Assembly (NCBI GenBank): GCA_003508835.1
Contig: PUFA01000203.1
Location: forward strand, 2,820,501-2,884,500
DNA from: Eonycteris spelaea
Taxonomy: Eukaryota > Chordata > Mammalia > Chiroptera > Pteropodidae
Reading direction: 5' to 3'
DNA length: 64,000 nt
A program made the position numbers and the translations under genes. The notes beneath the pieces were generated by a model. The model made no database searches. It worked only from the letters and a program-made list of their open reading frames with translations, and had not been told where the DNA came from. Shown piece by piece: positions 37,400 through 49,330 of the stretch; the stretch's first letter is position 1; each line of letters starts with the position of its first letter.

Positions 37400-38640
37400 T
37401 GATCTCACTCGCTCTCTCTGCACCTCGTCGCTGAGCTAAATCATTGCCATTTGGTGCACGTGAATCGGTGTCGTTTTAATGTGGCCGTGCACATCTTCAC
37501 GTACACTTGTTGGTCATTGGGATTTTCCCTTCCGTGAATTGTCTGTTCTTATTTAAAAACGACTTTTCTCTTCGTCTCTTTTTGTTGAGGCCGTAAGTGT
37601 TCTTTGCAGATCCTGGTTCCTGGCTCACTACGAGTCAGTGAGTTGTGTATGTCTTTTCTCCATAATTATTTTTGCTTTTCTATGGTCTCAGCTGATGGAA
37701 AGGCATTTTATTTTCAATAGAGCCTCGATTCTGCAACGTTATGCTGTTCTCCCTTTATATGATTTTAAGAAATTTTGACCATTCATTCATAAGCTCAGCA
37801 ACCTGTTCTTCTCTGTTTTTGTTAAGTTGTAAGAATGTGTTTTCTTTAAAAAATTAAGTCATTATCAACCTAGAAAGGAATTTTCGTCCATTTTAATTTC
37901 CTGTAATAATTATTTTTATGCATGTAATTTTCTGTGTCAAATCTTTTTTTTTAGGTGATCTTCTTAGGCGTTCAATTGCTGTATTAAAGAGTATGCAAAT
38001 TTTAATTTTTAACTATTATGCATAACAATAATTATTTGTTGAAAAATGAATCACCGAATTTCCATTAAAATGCTTATGCCAATTCATATTTTCAGTATTA
38101 AAAGACCTATTTCTGATCACCTTCATCAAAATTGAGTTTTATTATTCATTTTAAGTCTGTTTTAGTTCAATATAAAGGAATAAATCTGATAGACCTCATC
38201 CCTGGAAAGTTATCCTCATTTTTTATCTGTAGTTCTTTGGTTATTTATATATGCACAAACATGAAACAGTACATTTCTAATTTTATTGGTCATTTGTATT
38301 TCTTTCTAAGCTATTCATTCGTGTGCTTTGCCCATTACTTTGTAGGTATGTTTGTTTGTTTCCTGTAAAATTGTAAGAACTTACCGTTTATCATGAATTT
38401 TATTCTATTTCTGACTTGTGTATTTCATTTTTCCTCAGCCCATTATTTTTTCTCCATTTTTTTAATGGTGCTTTCTACTAGGAAGAGTATTTTCTATGTG
38501 GCAAAATTTGTCGATATTTTTTTGCCATGCTTAAAATATTTCATCCAACTATTCATAGAGAAAGAATTAGGTACATACCCTAGTCATTTTGGAGTATTAA
38601 TTTATTGTTGCTACTATAAATAGAGACTTGTAGGGCTGGC
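37400..38640 (-). mobile_element. AT-rich, probable antisense L1 remnant
   Basis: Segments such as CTTGTTGGTCATTGGGATTT and TGCCCATTACTTTGTAGGTA resemble diverged antisense L1. The boundaries are uncertain. Confidence 0.4.
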
Positions 38641-39894
38641 TCTGGGACACTGAGTAAAATCCACTGAATCTGAATTAATTCTCACCAGGTCTCAGCATTT
38701 TCCCCTCCTGTGTCCTGAGATTATGAGATCCCGATGACATCAGAAATATACTTGGAGAATCAGTCCTTTGCTAGTGCATATTGTTTCTATTAAAAATGGT
38801 ACCCAGTGGTAGCCACTGAGCTCCAACACCTGTCCTCAGATTGTTGCATCACGCCATAGTGTTATCACCTGAACTCAAGTCAGATTAATGATGGCAGAGG
38901 CATGTACTAGAATAGCTCCTAAGTCTGATCATCCTTGGAATGGGTGAGCTGGGCTCCTGAATCAGAACTTCCTCTGTGAGCCAGAGAATCAATACCTGAC
39001 TACACTCTCCTGAGACACACTCTGAAACGGCACGAGCCATACCCAGGCAGCTCAGGGGCATTTTTGCAGGGTGATAAGGCTAGTGCATTGCAACGTCAAT
39101 ATCTCAGAGCGAGAATTCTGATGATAGTGCTTAAGTCAGAATCAAAGTAAAGTTAATGCTAATATTAATGAATAGATTTTTAAATTGATTACCCATGAAT
39201 GCACGGCCCTCTCTTTGGAGAGGCTGATGGATACGGGTATATAAGACTCAAGCTAGGGTTTCAGCAAGAGTTTAGTATAAGTGTATATGAAAGAAAAGAC
39301 TCATAAAGGAGTCGTATCACAAGTTATATTTCAACAGCACTGATTTAGAAATGTGTCGATCACAGGATAAAGCATGGAAGTTTGGCAGGAAGGAGCAACT
39401 TCAAAGTAGTGGAAACTGACCATTTAAGCTCAAGAAGATTTCTAAAGGGAGGTAGCAAGGCCCGAACTGCAGATGCAACACGGAGTCGTGTTACACCAGC
39501 CCCAAATATCACCCAGTAGAGAGTGAAGCTCATCGAGTCCCAGCAGGGACCCCAGGATGAAGCCTCCTTTGTGATCCGGGTGCGGGAGGGAGCCCCCTGA
39601 GGACCAGGACAAAGGAGAGAAAAGGCAGGTGAGAGGCAGCCAATTTTAAGGGTTAACAGATGCCCAGAGGAACAGTAAGACGTGTGTGCATGTGTGTGCG
39701 TGTTTCTGTGCGTGTGCGTGTGCGTGCGTATGCATGTGTGTGCGAGTGCTTGGTCTCTCCCATAGTCTCTGCAAATCTCTAAGTGGAAGTACACACAAGT
39801 GCACACACCTCAACCACATTCTAGTAGGGTTCGTTCTGCGTAAAGTGACCCAGATACGGGGAAATCAGCATCAGTCCAGGTCTGGGGAACTCTA

Positions 39895-40287
39895 CAGCTC
39901 TCCCCAATCCATCATTTTGTTCTCTGTATCTGTAAGTTTGTTTCTGTTTTGCTTTAGATTCCACACATAAGTGAAATTATATGGTATTTGTCTTTTTCTG
40001 CCTGACTTAATATCACTCAACATAATACCCTCTACACCCATCCATGTTATTGCAGAAGGCGAGATTTCATTCTTTTTTATGGCCAAGTAATATTCTATTA
40101 TATATAGAATATATACGATACTCTTCTTCTTTATCCAGTTGTCTTTTGATGGACACTTAAAATGCTCTATCTTGCCTATTGTAAATAATGATGCAGTAAA
40201 CGTAGGGTGCATATATCTTTTGATTAGTGTTTTCAATTTATTTGGATAAATACCCCAAAGTGCAATTGCTGGGTCATATAGTTCTTA
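39895..40287 (-). mobile_element. L1 3'-region remnant, antisense, cut by the inverted duplication
   Basis: It reads as the complement of an L1 3' end: a segment like the family's ATGGCCAAGTAATATTC, then ATACCCCAAAGTGCAATTGC and GGGTCATATAGT. The match stops abruptly where the LCE arm begins. Confidence 0.8.
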
Positions 40288-40309
40288 GTCCAGAAGTAGA
40301 TGCCCTGGG

Positions 40310-40511
40310 CCTCCAGAGGGAGGCAGGAGGAGCTGCCAGTCATCGCCTGTCACAGGACCCATGTGGGTGGCAGGGGCGGTCCTCTCATGCCCAGGGCCTG
40401 TCTCACTGGCTGGGCAGAGCCCACGACCAGGATAAAAGGGCCCCGGGGCCAGGGCACCTCCATCCACTCCCTCCCGAGGTAGTGACAGACCCTGAGCTGT
40501 TCGTGCACCCG
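40310..40511 (+). promoter_or_regulatory. LCE1: LCE gene C promoter and non-coding exon 1
   Basis: The shared LCE upstream block is at about 40318-40410, the TATA box ATAAAAGG at 40432-40439, and exon 1 ends at 40511 with donor GTAAGTG. The duplicated sequence begins only about 145 bases upstream of the TATA box, directly against an L1 remnant. Any regulatory DNA further upstream than in gene B is therefore replaced. Confidence 0.8.
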
Positions 40512-41009
40512 GTAAGTGACCCCTGGGACCGGGGCAGGGCCTTCTTCCCACAGAGAGACACCCAGACCGGGGCAGGAGTGCAGGCAGGTGGGACCTCAGG
40601 GGCCAGGGCCCATATTATTAGAGAGACTCAGGCCCAGAAGGATGGAGCCGGGAGCAGGCGGGAGGCTGCGGGAGTGACAGGCGTGAGTGAAGGCTCCTGC
40701 ACTCTGGGGGGCAGCAGGTGTGCGGCTGGGTGGGACTCCCGGGGCGAGGCGGGGAGGCCACTGGCCGCTCTGATACCCCAGGGCGGTCTCAGGAAGGAGG
40801 CTGACCTTTCGGATGCCACTGCAGCCTTTACAAGGCTGGACTTGGGGACAGCAGTTCTCGAAATGAGGTGCAGATCAGAGGCGTCTGGGGAACTGTCATA
40901 CACATGGGCAGTGGAGGGACAGGGAGGGCGGGGTGGCCTGTGTGCGGGGCTGACGGTGCGTCTGACTCTCCGTAGCTCCTGACGCCCTCCTGCTCACCCT
41001 CCCGCCGAG

Positions 41010-41425
41010 ATGTCCTGCCAGCAGAACCAGCAGCAGTGCCAGCCCCCCCAAAGTGTGCCCCTAAGTGCGTCCCCCAGTGTGTCCCTAAGTGCCCCCCGAA
41101 GTGCCCCCCAAAATGTCCCCCAGCATGCCCTCCAGTCTCCTCCTGCTGCAATGTCAGCTCTGGGGGCTGCTGTGGCCTCAGCTCCGGGGGCGGCAGCTGC
41201 TGCAGCTCGGGGGTGGCGGCTGCTGTAGCTCGGGGGGTGGTGGCTGCTGCCTGAGCCACCACAGGCCCCGCCTGTTCCACCGCCGCCACCACCAGAGCTC
41301 TGAGTGCTGCAGCCAGCCCTCGGGGGCTCCGGCTGCTGCAGCTCGGGGGGCTCCGGCTGCTGCAGCTCGGGGGCTCCGGCTGCTGCGGCGGAAGCAGCGG
41401 CCAGGCCTCTGGAGGCTGCTGCTGA
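41010..41425 (+). CDS. LCE1: LCE1-type late cornified envelope protein, gene C (four 1-base losses)
   Basis: It starts [13 protein letters not shown], and the parts [45 protein letters not shown] and SGQASGGCC are spread over three frames. The shifts fall at a C run (41043-41049, seven for eight) and at G runs 41209-41213, 41322-41326 and 41369-41373 (each five for six). With four bases added the product is 139 residues, ending in TGA at 41423-41425. Exon 2 starts at 40976 after CTCTCCGTAG. The tail carries two GGSGCCSS modules absent from gene B but like gene E, although the flanking DNA matches gene B. This is the inner gene of palindrome arm 2. Confidence 0.9.
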
Positions 41426-41667
41426 CCTGGACCCCGGGCCGGGAGGAGCTGACCTGGGCAGCAAACGGCCACCGTCGTCTCTCCTGCCAGCGGACCTGGG
41501 AGTCTGAGGGTCCCAGAGGGGACTCCGACGTCCTCGCCGGGCTCCAGGACTCCCTCCTCTCCTGCACCCCAGCCACTGGCCTCGGACCCCGTCTCCGTGG
41601 CTTCTGTCACAGTCCATGTCACCCTCTGCCCTGTCCTCTCCCGGGCGCACTCTGATGGATGTGAAAC

Positions 41668-41673
41668 AATAAA
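41668..41673 (+). terminator. LCE1: LCE gene C polyadenylation signal
   Basis: AATAAA inside AACAATAAAAAAGCG, about 243 bases after the stop. It mirrors gene B. Confidence 0.75.
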
Positions 41674-42021
41674 AAAGCGATCAGCCAGCATCTCGTTCGG
41701 GAAGGATCATTTTTCTCCTGGGCCCCCGTGTCTGCCTCTCCCCTGTCCTCTGCAGGGGGCGGCCTTGCAGCCTCGGGGACTGAGGGGCCCTGTGGCCTCG
41801 TCGGGGTGGATGGGGTGGACGGGGTGAGCGTGTGGCAGAGACGGATGCTCCCAAGTCTGTTTCCTCCTCTGTCATCCGGGTCCAGCGTTGCTGTGACCAT
41901 GTCTCAAAACGCTTTTGTAAAAGTAAATTCTTGGGCTTCGGGTCCCCTTCTGGGTCCTAACGGGGACGTCCTGTGCCTCTCCCTCTGGGTGTCCACCTGC
42001 TGCTGCTGACCTACCCCGGCC

Positions 42022-42022
42022 A

Positions 42023-42057
<35 letters not shown>

Positions 42058-42109
42058 GCACATACACGAACACGCACATACATGCACACACATGCACACA
42101 CACACACAG
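42022..42109. repeat. (AC)n microsatellite, arm 2
   Basis: Complement of the arm 1 tract, about 25 bases longer, with CACGCA and CATACA interruptions. Confidence 0.95.
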
Positions 42110-42169
42110 CCACAGATAAAAGAAATGAATAAATAAATGAAACAAATAAACAGAAACAGTGTGAAACAT

Positions 42170-42795
42170 ACTCCTACCGACTCGCCGTCGGGGGTGACAG
42201 TCGGCCTCGCGCAGCCCCCCAGTGCGTCCCCCGCTTTCCTTCGCTTCGGCCCCCGCGAGCCCTGCACACCTTCCGCTCAGACGCGCCGCACTCTCGGCCT
42301 TGTCCCTGCGCCCCCGAAAGCAGCGGCTCTCTGCGGAGAGGCGCGCGGGGCCCTCAGAGCCGCGTGGAGAAGCCGTGCCCAGGTTCTCAGTGTCCGGGGT
42401 CGCCGCTCGCCCCGCCCCGGGACGCCCGTGTCCCCGCCGCGCCGGTGGCCCCCGCGTCGCTGCCCCCCAGAGACGCTGCTTCTCGTTGTCCCCCGGTCTG
42501 GAACCGCAGAGCTGACCGCCCGGCGCGCAGTGTCCAGCGCGGCGTCTCCGCTCTTCCTGCGCAGGCGCCGTCACGGCCACGGCCGCGGTCACTGCCGCTC
42601 TGACCCGCGGCGGCCCTCGCTCTCTCCTCTCCCTGGGCTGACGTCAAGTCCTTCTCCGTCACCCGGACACGTGACAGTCCTGTCCCTCCTCGAAGGCTCG
42701 CCAGCCCTCTGTGAACCCTTCTCCGCGCGCCCGAGTGTCCCCTCGAGGACGCGGACGTGACGTCATCGGTCTGTGGCCCGCACACGGACAGGCCC
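42170..42795. promoter_or_regulatory. CpG-island-like block with CRE motif, arm 2
   Basis: Mirror copy of 34340-34960, with CRE TGACGTCA at 42758-42765. CpG density is retained in both arms. Confidence 0.4.
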
Positions 42796-45544
42796 ACTTG
42801 TCGGATGAAAGAAAACAACGTTTTCATCACACGCCGGTGTCCTCGACATTTTCCTCAGTGGGATTGAGCCCCAGGTGAGGCCTTTGGAAGGCCTGGTACC
42901 TCGACGGCGCCTTTCTAAGTAACAGAAAGTGACTGTCGTCTAAAGGACCCGCTCGGGCCCCGCTTGGAAAGGAGACTGTCCAGCCTGAGCACAGGGTCCG
43001 CACCTGCTGGTTTGCAGCGCCGAGTCCGGCCCCTGGGCGGGCCGAGCATGGGGGGGGGGGGGGCCTGGAACCCGACCCCGTGTCCCGCCTCGTCTCACGT
43101 CCCTCCTGTTTTCCAAATGCGTGTTCCAACCCCTGCGTGACGACCAGGGGACGGGGCACAGGCTCGCGTGTGGGCACATTGTGTGTGCGTTGGATAAACT
43201 GGGTGGCAGGACCGAGCTTCTGACCCCTGCTCTTGGAGACATCTCCGCGTCTCCCCTGTCTCCATGCTGTGACCATGGCCATCGCTCCCAGGTCAGCCCA
43301 GGCGCCAGAATCTTCTGTTGCACGAGGGACTGAATGGCTCAGGAGCGCTGTTCTCTGCGCCGTGACGACCTTCCGGCCACAGGAAGCGTTCACACGCCCT
43401 TTGACCCGCACTGTCCGAGGACCGGAAACGCACCTACCCTCAGGTGACAGCGTCTCCTCCCTGTTTCCTGAGGCCGGAGTCGGGTCCCACTTCCCCTGAC
43501 CCCGCAGACGAGGGCGACGTCCCGCGGGAAAGGGCGCACAGGGCCGGACCCCACGGTCCTCGTCCCGGGGCTCCCCTTCGCGCCCTCTGCTTCCCGGATA
43601 GCAGGGTCCTCGTCCCGTCCGCCACAGGTCCCAGGCTGACAGAGAACGCACCTTTCAGCCTGTAACTTCACACAGTTAAACCCCAGACCTTGAGACTGGT
43701 GCCAACCGGGTAACTGAAGAAATAGGCTTTATAGGATTTAAACTGTGTAAAGCAGGTGTCAGTCGTCAGGGAGAAAGATCTCAATCTGCAGAGTTAGGGA
43801 GCCTGGTGAATCAAAAAGAAACGTAAACTCTCATTTAACTTCATATGGCAAGACGATTTCACGGGGTAAATAGTTCCTTATTTGGGAAAGTGAAATAAAT
43901 AAAAAAGAACTTATAGCCAAATATGTTTTATCTCAGGATAGAAAAACAATAGTATAAGTATAAAAACACTAAAGAAATTATAAAGAAAAATAGGTATGAA
44001 TACATACATATAAAAATAAAAAGTTTTGTGACTAAGGACAAGAGAAAATGAAAAAATTTTTGGAAATGTTTAATGTATGTGAAATTTATATTACTGTTTT
44101 AATATATATGAAGTGACCTGTATGAAATGTGAACTAATACCTTAGCACATATGTATACATAAAATCCCACCTGTTAAATGTTTAAATAAAAAACTTCATG
44201 CAGATCCGTATTAAGGACAGCAGCATAATGAACATCAGGGTGGTTCTAGAAGAACGGAACACATTCGAACATGTTTTAAGCAGTAACTGGATGACAGGAA
44301 GACGTAGTCGCAATAAATTGGGAAGGAAATGGCCAGATTCCTCGCGTAACCGCCCCGTGTGGGACACGTTGCCTTCCTTTGAGTTGCCTCGCATTTCACT
44401 CTGGGTCTCGGCCACGTTTGCTCCCCATCCTCACGACAGAAGACCCAGAAAGCCAATCATCTGCTTCATAAAAATGTTCTTATTGCACTAATCTCACTCA
44501 CTGACGTCACACACGCAAGTTAAGGACACCAACCATTTGTGGTCTCACATGTGCAGCCAGCTGTCACCGGACCTAAGGCAGGTCGACGGAGGGTTTGGGT
44601 CCCAGCGTCCGGAGAGGCGTGGACCACACGAGCCCCCAGGCCGGCTACCTGAACATCAGTGCCTTGCCGCGTGAGTGTGAGCGCGGGAGCCAAGGACTCG
44701 CTGTGCCGGCCCCTCCCTGACAGCGAACCCCGTAGCAACAGCCCTGGGAGAAAGGCAGAGGCCCGCTCAGGCGACCCGGGGCCGGGCCTCTGCGGGGCGC
44801 TGTGTCCTGCCACGCCCGTCTGCACACTCCAGGGCTCACGCCGCTGGCCTGAGTCCTGTGGACACACTATTTGTGACTCTCGAGTCCCAGGGAAATGCCA
44901 GCTGCATGCGTGACAGAAAAATCCATCGATTGCCACAGCGTGCATGCGGAAGGTGACTAAGGAGAATGACAACTATGGCGATGACGACAGCTCTCGGTGT
45001 GCACAGAACGCGTAAGGCAGCCTTGTGGGCCTCGCGCCTAACAAACTCATGAAGCAGAGGTCATTACAGTCTCCTTTTCACTGGTGCGGACCCTGAGGCA
45101 GAGGAAATAAACCCTTTGCCCCAAGAGATGTAAATAGTAAGTGTCGGAGTGGGATGTACGCCCAGATTAGAGCCCCACGCTTAACATCCGTATAATTTCT
45201 CTCATCTAGTTGGATTGTTAAGAGCAAAATCCGCGTTGGAGCGTGATCTCCACGCCACACACGCCACACGCAGGCTCTGCTCCTAGAAACACACGGGCGT
45301 AACCACCGAACACGCACCAACAGCGAAACTGGCCCACGTGGAAAGCGTGGCGGCATCTCCCGCTGTCCACTGAAGAGGGAGCTGAATGATTAACATCGCA
45401 GGAGGAAGAGAAGTTCGGGGACCAAGCTCCATGAGAGAACCGAGAGGCAGGAACCAATGAGGACGCTAAGGTGGCGATGATGGAGGAATTCAGGCCTCGC
45501 CCCAGTCCTGAGCAGCTCTGTCCCTAGTCCAGGGCCGCTCCCGC

Positions 45545-45743
45545 CCCTAGAGGAAGGCAGGAGGAGCTGCCTGTCATCGCCTGTCACAGGACCCATGTGG
45601 GTGCAGGGGGCGGTCCTCTCATGCCCGGGCCCTGTCTCACCTGCTGGGCAGAGCCCACGACCAGGATAAAAGGGCCCGGGGCCAGGGCACCTCTATCCAC
45701 TCCCTGCCGAGGTGGTGACAGACCCTGAGCTGCTCGTGCACCG
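45545..45743 (+). promoter_or_regulatory. LCE1: LCE gene D promoter and non-coding exon 1
   Basis: The shared LCE upstream block is at about 45555-45640, ATAAAAGG at 45666-45673, and exon 1 ends at 45743 before donor GTAAGTG. The layout mirrors gene A. Confidence 0.8.
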
Positions 45744-46365
45744 GTAAGTGTCCCTGGGACCGGGGCAGGGCCTTCCTCCACAGAGGGACGCCCAGACCCG
45801 GGCAGGACTCTGTAGGGGGTGAGGGGCTGTGGAGCAGAAGATACAACTGCTTTCATGGGAGCAGAAGAGCAAGTCTCAGGGGGACTGAGGGACGGGCACC
45901 GAGGCCCCGCTGGGACGTGGGCAGGAGGGGTGTGTGATCGCGACCTGGCATCGTGGGGTCTCAGGGCCGGAGGGTTGGCACGTTGACCCAATGCTGACCT
46001 ATGAATTGTTCCGGAAGGGAGGCTCGTCCTTGAAAGCGTAACCGTCCTTGCCGCAACGGCGGGGGTGTGGAGAGTGGGTCTCAGCTGGCGCAGGGGAGGC
46101 AGGGCCGGCCGACCTGATGGAGGCTCGCAGAGTAATGGGTCCGCAGAGGTGAACGCGCTTCACGGGACAAGTACGTTCCACGCAGAGGGCAGGAGAGCAT
46201 TTGGGCAACTCCTAGAAGTAATGCCACATCAAGCAGTCCCTGGAGATGGGGGCTGGAAACGAAGCCGGGTGGGGACAGGGAGGGCGGGGTGGCCTGTGTG
46301 TGGGGCTGACGGTGCGTCTGACTCTCCGCAGCTCCTGACACCCTCCTGCTCACCCTCCCGCCGAG

Positions 46366-46742
46366 ATGTCCTGCCAGCAGAACCAGCAGCAGTGCCAGCC
46401 CCCCCCAAAGTGCGTCCCCCAGTGTGTCCCCAAGTGCCCCCCGAAGTGCCCCCAAAGTGTCCCCCAAAGTGCCCTCCAGTCTCCTCCTGCTGCAATGTCA
46501 GCTCTGGGGGCTGCTGTGGCCTGGGGTCTGGGGGCGGCGGCTGCTGTAGCTCCGGGGGCGGCGGCTGCTGCAGCTCGGGGGGTGGGGCTGCTGCCTGAGC
46601 CACCACAGGCCCCGCCGGTCCCACCGCCGCCGCCACCAGAGCTCTGAGTGCTGCAGCCAGCCCGGGGGGCTCCGGCTGCTGCGGCGGGGGCTCCAGCTGC
46701 TGTGGCGGAGGCAGCGGCCAGGCCTCTGGAGGCTGCTGCTGA
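46366..46742 (+). CDS. LCE1: LCE1-type late cornified envelope protein, gene D (frame lost at three points)
   Basis: It starts [20 protein letters not shown]. Later parts ([26 protein letters not shown] blocks, [35 protein letters not shown]) lie in other frames. Shifts: a C run with five for six (46449-46453), a missing base where GGTGGGGC stands for GGTGGTGGC (about 46580-46587), and a missing TC after CAGCCC (about 46662). Four bases restored give 126 residues with TGA at 46740-46742. Exon 2 starts at 46332 after CTCTCCGCAG. The duplicated arm ends about 30 bases past the stop, so the 3' UTR differs from gene A, and no AATAAA is visible in the next 700 bases. Confidence 0.87.
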
Positions 46743-47539
46743 CGTGGACCCCGGGCCAGGAGGAGCTGACTCCGGCGGCACATGGTCCACTGCTTCCCCC
46801 ACCACGTTCTGCTGCCTCGGTGTCTTTCCTGCTGCTTCGAGGCCTGAGTCTGCCTTCCAGCTCTGGTCTTACGCATCCCTGCGGCCCCGGTGACCAGGAA
46901 CCCAAACCTCTCCTGAAGCCTATCCCTGGACCACCTTTCCCGGCTGCCCAGATGGGTAGCCGCCCCAGGCGACCACAGTCACAGACCCTGGGCACGTGCC
47001 GCTCGATGAGAACCAATCAAACGAGGATCCTGCATTTGTTCTCACTCGTCTGGTCCTTATTCCCGTGCCGTCTTTCTCTTACTGTGCCCTCAAGTCCCGG
47101 TCCCCCCGAGGTCCCGCTAGCTGCAGACCTGGTTCAGACTTGCCACCTGTGCCATTAACGAATGTCCCTCATAGTGGAGCATGTTTCATCGGTTCAGAAT
47201 CCCATCCAGGAGCCAGGGCGCACTCAGCGGCCACGTTCGTTAGTCTCCTCCTGCCTGTGACAGTCCTGTGGGCTTTTTGTCTCTCTTGGCGTTAAAACTC
47301 GTCTAAGAGTCCGTGTTTGTAGAATGTCCTGCATTCAGATGTACCTGACGTTTCTTCTTGACCGGAGTCGGTGCTGCATCGGTGCAGGGACCCCACAGAA
47401 GCCGTGCCATGACCCTCTCGGGGCTGATGTCACGCTTTGCATGGCGTCTAGTTGTCCTATTATTGGTGACGTCACTTTGGCACTTGGCTTAGTTGAAGTC
47501 TGTAGTTACTGTTTTTCCTTTTAACGAATAACTTAAGGC

Positions 47540-48460
47540 AGTGACTTTACTAGTATTTAAATACTTATATCTTATCAAGTATTTACCCAAAACGTTTTTT
47601 GGCATCGGGCGATTCTTATATGAAACAATTATAATACATATGTCATTGCTGGTATCATTAAGTATAACTCTTTTTTACATATTATTTCCTGTTGGACTCA
47701 TTTCTAATTGCCTGCAATGAACATTATTATGCATTTATTTCTCCTACACCATATCTTTATTTTTTTTAAGGCTAAATTCCTTGAAAAACTATTGTGTACA
47801 AGAATATCCTCATTTAAAAGTTTAAATTGATTACACACCAGTAAGTGCCAAAATGTCACCCAGAATAATTTTGCCAATTTATATTACCGCCCCAAACATG
47901 AATACGTGTTACCATAAATTCTCACATCCTGAGCTTTGTTATTAGCCATTACAATAATTGTGATTTTGAAACAGATAAATATATCCGATAAACTACATCT
48001 CAAAAAGAGGATGAGTCTTCCTTGATTTGTTTGAAGTTTTTAAAAATAATGATAACGTTGAATATCTTTATTTGCCTTTGTGTGTGTTTGTGTAAGTATG
48101 TGTGTGAGAGAAAATGGGCCACCTCTGTCTTTTGTCCGTTAGATATTTTTTGTATTCTTCTTTACTTTTTAATTCTTAAGACGTATTTTTATACCAGGGA
48201 CATCATTCCTTACCTAGGACCTGTGTTTTCCTCAGCTGATTATTTCTGTTTTTGCCTTATATGGGGTAAAGTTGCCATATGAAATTAAATTTCTGTATAA
48301 TTTATCAAACTTTTTCTCTCTATATTATGGAATTTGTGCCATTTTAAAAATTGTGCCAAGTTAAAATTCCCTACCTAATAACTAGGCAACAATATTTCCT
48401 ATATCTTTTAGAGTATTGTTTCATATTTTATAATTATAAGAAAGATCTACAGAGAGGAGG
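47540..48460. other. AT-rich sequence, possible L1-like remnant
   Basis: A very AT-rich stretch with no gene. Some text (GTCTTTTGTCCGTTAGATAT) resembles antisense L1, but the match is weak. Confidence 0.35.
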
Positions 48461-49129
48461 AAAACACCTTAAAATTTGTGAAAGTGCTTGGACATAGACC
48501 AGAAGGAAGGACCGTGGGAGGGCACAGAGGAAAACTAATTCAGTCTGAATTTTTTCCCATGAGATCTTAGCAGTGCCCAACCCTTCCCCACCCCCCACAC
48601 ACACCAGTTTCCTGAGAAGACAAAAGATGAGCTAGAGATAGTCACCTTAGATGAATAGGTGACCTCAGAAAGCCTTTCCTAGTCAAAAGTGTTTCTTCAA
48701 TGGTCCCAAAGTCATTGATAACCAATATCCAAGGCCAAAGGGTCAGGTCCGAGGGCTGTGGTTATAACCACCTTGCTGATTCATTACCAAAGTCCAAGCA
48801 GATTGATAGTCCTGGGTTCTGCCCAGCCTCGAGGCAGAGGTGTGGACCAGGTGACCTCCTCACCCCATCATTCTAGGAATCAGGAGCTGGGCTCCTGTGC
48901 CATCCAGGGCGTGACATCCTGGCCACACCCCGTAACTAAGCCCATCCAAACAACCAGCAGATGGCTTCCCCAGGTGGGACAGAGGCAGATCTCTGCAGGA
49001 GGGGTGTGTGTGTGTGGCCACCATGGGTCATAAGGGATAACCATTTGTGAACTGTAACGTCTGTGCTAATGTAGTGACGAGATGTTAATTGTTTGTTTAC
49101 TTACTTATTTGTTTAAAATGGTTGGAATG

Positions 49130-49330
49130 ATGTTAATTGACAAACATCAAATAAGTGACGAGCATATCAATGGAATGGACTCAGCCATAAGAAAAGATGA
49201 AACACCACCATTCGGACAACGCGGATGGATCTTGAGACAATCGTGCTAAGCGAAAGAAGTCAGCAGCAAAAGTTGAAAACCACATGCTATCGCTCATATG
49301 CGGGCTATAAAACTGAAAGGATTCTTTAAA
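49130..49330 (+). mobile_element. L1 fragment
   Basis: Matches the L1 3' segment: GGATGGATCTTGAGACAATC, CTAAGCGAAAGAAGTCAG and CATGCTATCGCTCATATG. It is truncated at both sides. Confidence 0.75.

Larger units (their letters stand above)
36800..40287. other. Spacer between palindrome arms
   Basis: About 3.5 kb with no gene recognised. A GC- and CpG-rich start (to about 37330) gives way to AT-rich DNA (37400-38640) that resembles antisense L1. Unidentified DNA follows (38640-39890), then the antisense end of an L1 (39895-40287). Confidence 0.6.
40288..46772 (-). repeat. Palindrome arm 2 (LCE genes C and D)
   Basis: Inverted copy of 30340-36799. The left edge abuts L1 sequence at about 40287. 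The right edge lies about 30 bases after the gene D stop, where similarity to the gene A flank ends. Differences from arm 1 are mostly run-length changes, a few substitutions and a different (AC)n length. Confidence 0.93.

Noticed and set aside
40828..41691. 287-codon minus-strand frame across LCE gene C
   Set aside because: Antisense of the Pro/Gly-rich LCE exon; gene C has a TATA box, splice sites and AATAAA on the plus strand.
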